Source: an uncultured Treponema sp.
GTDB lineage: Bacteria; Spirochaetota; Spirochaetia; Treponematales; Treponemataceae
Assembly (NCBI GenBank): GCA_905236315.1
Contig: CAJOPO010000403.1
Location: 1 to 5,339, forward strand
Direction: 5' to 3'
DNA: 5,339 nt
Position 1 is the stretch's first letter. Every line of letters starts with the position of its first letter. The position numbers and the translations under genes were made by a program. Under the pieces are notes generated by a model. The model saw nothing but the letters and a program-made list of their open reading frames with translations. It had not been told where the DNA came from and ran no database searches. Below, in pieces: positions 5,177 through 5,339 of this stretch.

Positions 5177-5185
5177 CAATTATTC

Positions 5186-5234
5186 TATGTGAGCACCGTT
5201 AGGTGCGAACAAATCCGTTTGGTCTTCCTGTATG
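5186..5234 (+). repeat. Dispersed direct repeat, copy 2 (partial element)
   Basis: This is the second copy of the 49-base repeat, offset 356 bases from copy 1. Its hairpin reads GCACC-GTTA-GGTGC (5193-5206). The left arm CAAACGGATTTG found in the full element is not present upstream, so this copy is a solo right half or has lost its partner. Confidence 0.9.
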
Positions 5235-5261
5235 GTTCTTGTATAAAAAATTAGTATTTAG

Positions 5262-5304
5262 GGAACCTCGAAAAACTCCCTTTCAGAAAGTTTTTCGAGG
5301 TTCC
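5262..5304. repeat. 16-bp perfect inverted repeat (strong hairpin)
   Basis: GGAACCTCGAAAAACT (5262-5277) pairs perfectly with 5289-5304 around an 11-base loop. The loop and its edge hold a further dyad, CTTTC-A-GAAAG (5280-5290). On the plus strand no T-run follows. On the minus strand a T-rich stretch begins only about 10 bases after the stem, so a standard terminator is unlikely on either strand. Confidence 0.85.
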
Positions 5305-5312
5305 TGCGAGTT

Positions 5313-5339
5313 GTAAGTCGCTATAATAGCGCGACTTAC
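5313..5339. repeat. Inverted repeat at the right edge of the window
   Basis: GTAAGTCGC (5313-5321) pairs perfectly with GCGACTTAC (5331-5339) around nine bases. An alternative register extends the stem to GTAAGTCGCTAT/ATAGC(GC)GACTTAC with a two-base bulge. The window ends exactly at the last paired base, so the full repeat may be larger. Confidence 0.7.

Larger units (their letters stand above)
4660..5339. other. Gene-free, repeat-rich region
   Basis: About 680 bases carry no gene I can support. The only reading frame over 60 codons (4833-5024, plus strand, GTG start) begins inside the repeated hairpin, has no ribosome-binding site and resembles no family I know. The stretch instead holds several inverted and direct repeats, described separately, and a C-rich block at about 5070-5155. 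It is probably an accumulation site for small repeat elements or the decayed remains of older sequence. The next gene lies beyond the window. Confidence 0.7.

Noticed and set aside
4830..5234. Repeat pair as a CRISPR array
   Set aside because: There are only two copies, 356 bases apart, with no regular spacers and no cas genes nearby.
5262..5304. Long hairpin as a Rho-independent terminator
   Set aside because: No T-run follows directly on the plus strand, the minus-strand T-rich stretch is about 10 bases away, and no gene ends next to it.

Overview
The window is AT-rich bacterial chromosome, most likely from a spirochaete close to Treponema. The main evidence is a FlbD-type small flagellar protein directly followed by MotA, an arrangement typical of spirochaete motility operons. 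The AT-rich codon use (many ATA and AAA codons) and a short treponeme-like omega subunit (rpoZ) beside miaA fit this. The genus is an inference from family and layout, not from a database match.

Region 1 (1-1011, minus strand) is the start of a flagellar motor operon, flbD then motA. MotA runs off the left edge of the window with only a few residues missing. Upstream of flbD is a very good sigma-28 (FliA) promoter, TAAA-N15-ACCGATAA, so the motor genes appear to be transcribed from here rather than read through from upstream hook genes. A perfect 14-bp palindrome sits on the flbD ribosome-binding region.

Region 2 (1216-3321, plus strand) is divergent from the motor operon. It encodes a two-component system: an OmpR/PhoB-type response regulator and, 15 bases later, a membrane histidine kinase with an unrecognised extracytoplasmic sensor domain. 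The two divergent units share a 204-base intergenic region, so cross-regulation is possible but unproven.

Region 3 (3281-4658, minus strand) converges on the kinase gene and overlaps its 3' end by 41 bases. Read 5' to 3' it holds a consensus-like sigma-70 promoter with a perfect dyad inside its spacer, tRNA-Val(CAC), an 18-bp perfect palindrome abutting the tRNA 3' end, rpoZ (omega) and miaA (tRNA dimethylallyltransferase). It looks like one tRNA-mRNA transcription unit joining translation, RNA polymerase assembly and tRNA modification. The miaA start appears to be TTG without a clear Shine-Dalgarno sequence.

Region 4 (about 4660-5339) has no gene I can support. It is packed with nested inverted and direct repeats: a 141-bp hairpin element (4744-4884), a second partial copy of its right half (5186-5234), a C-rich stretch with a roughly 23-base period, a 16-bp perfect stem (5262-5304), and another dyad cut by the window edge. 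The two copies of the main repeat differ in an internal hairpin by a compensatory base-pair change (GTACC/GGTAC against GCACC/GGTGC), which hints that the folded form is selected. This repeat family is the most unusual content of the window.
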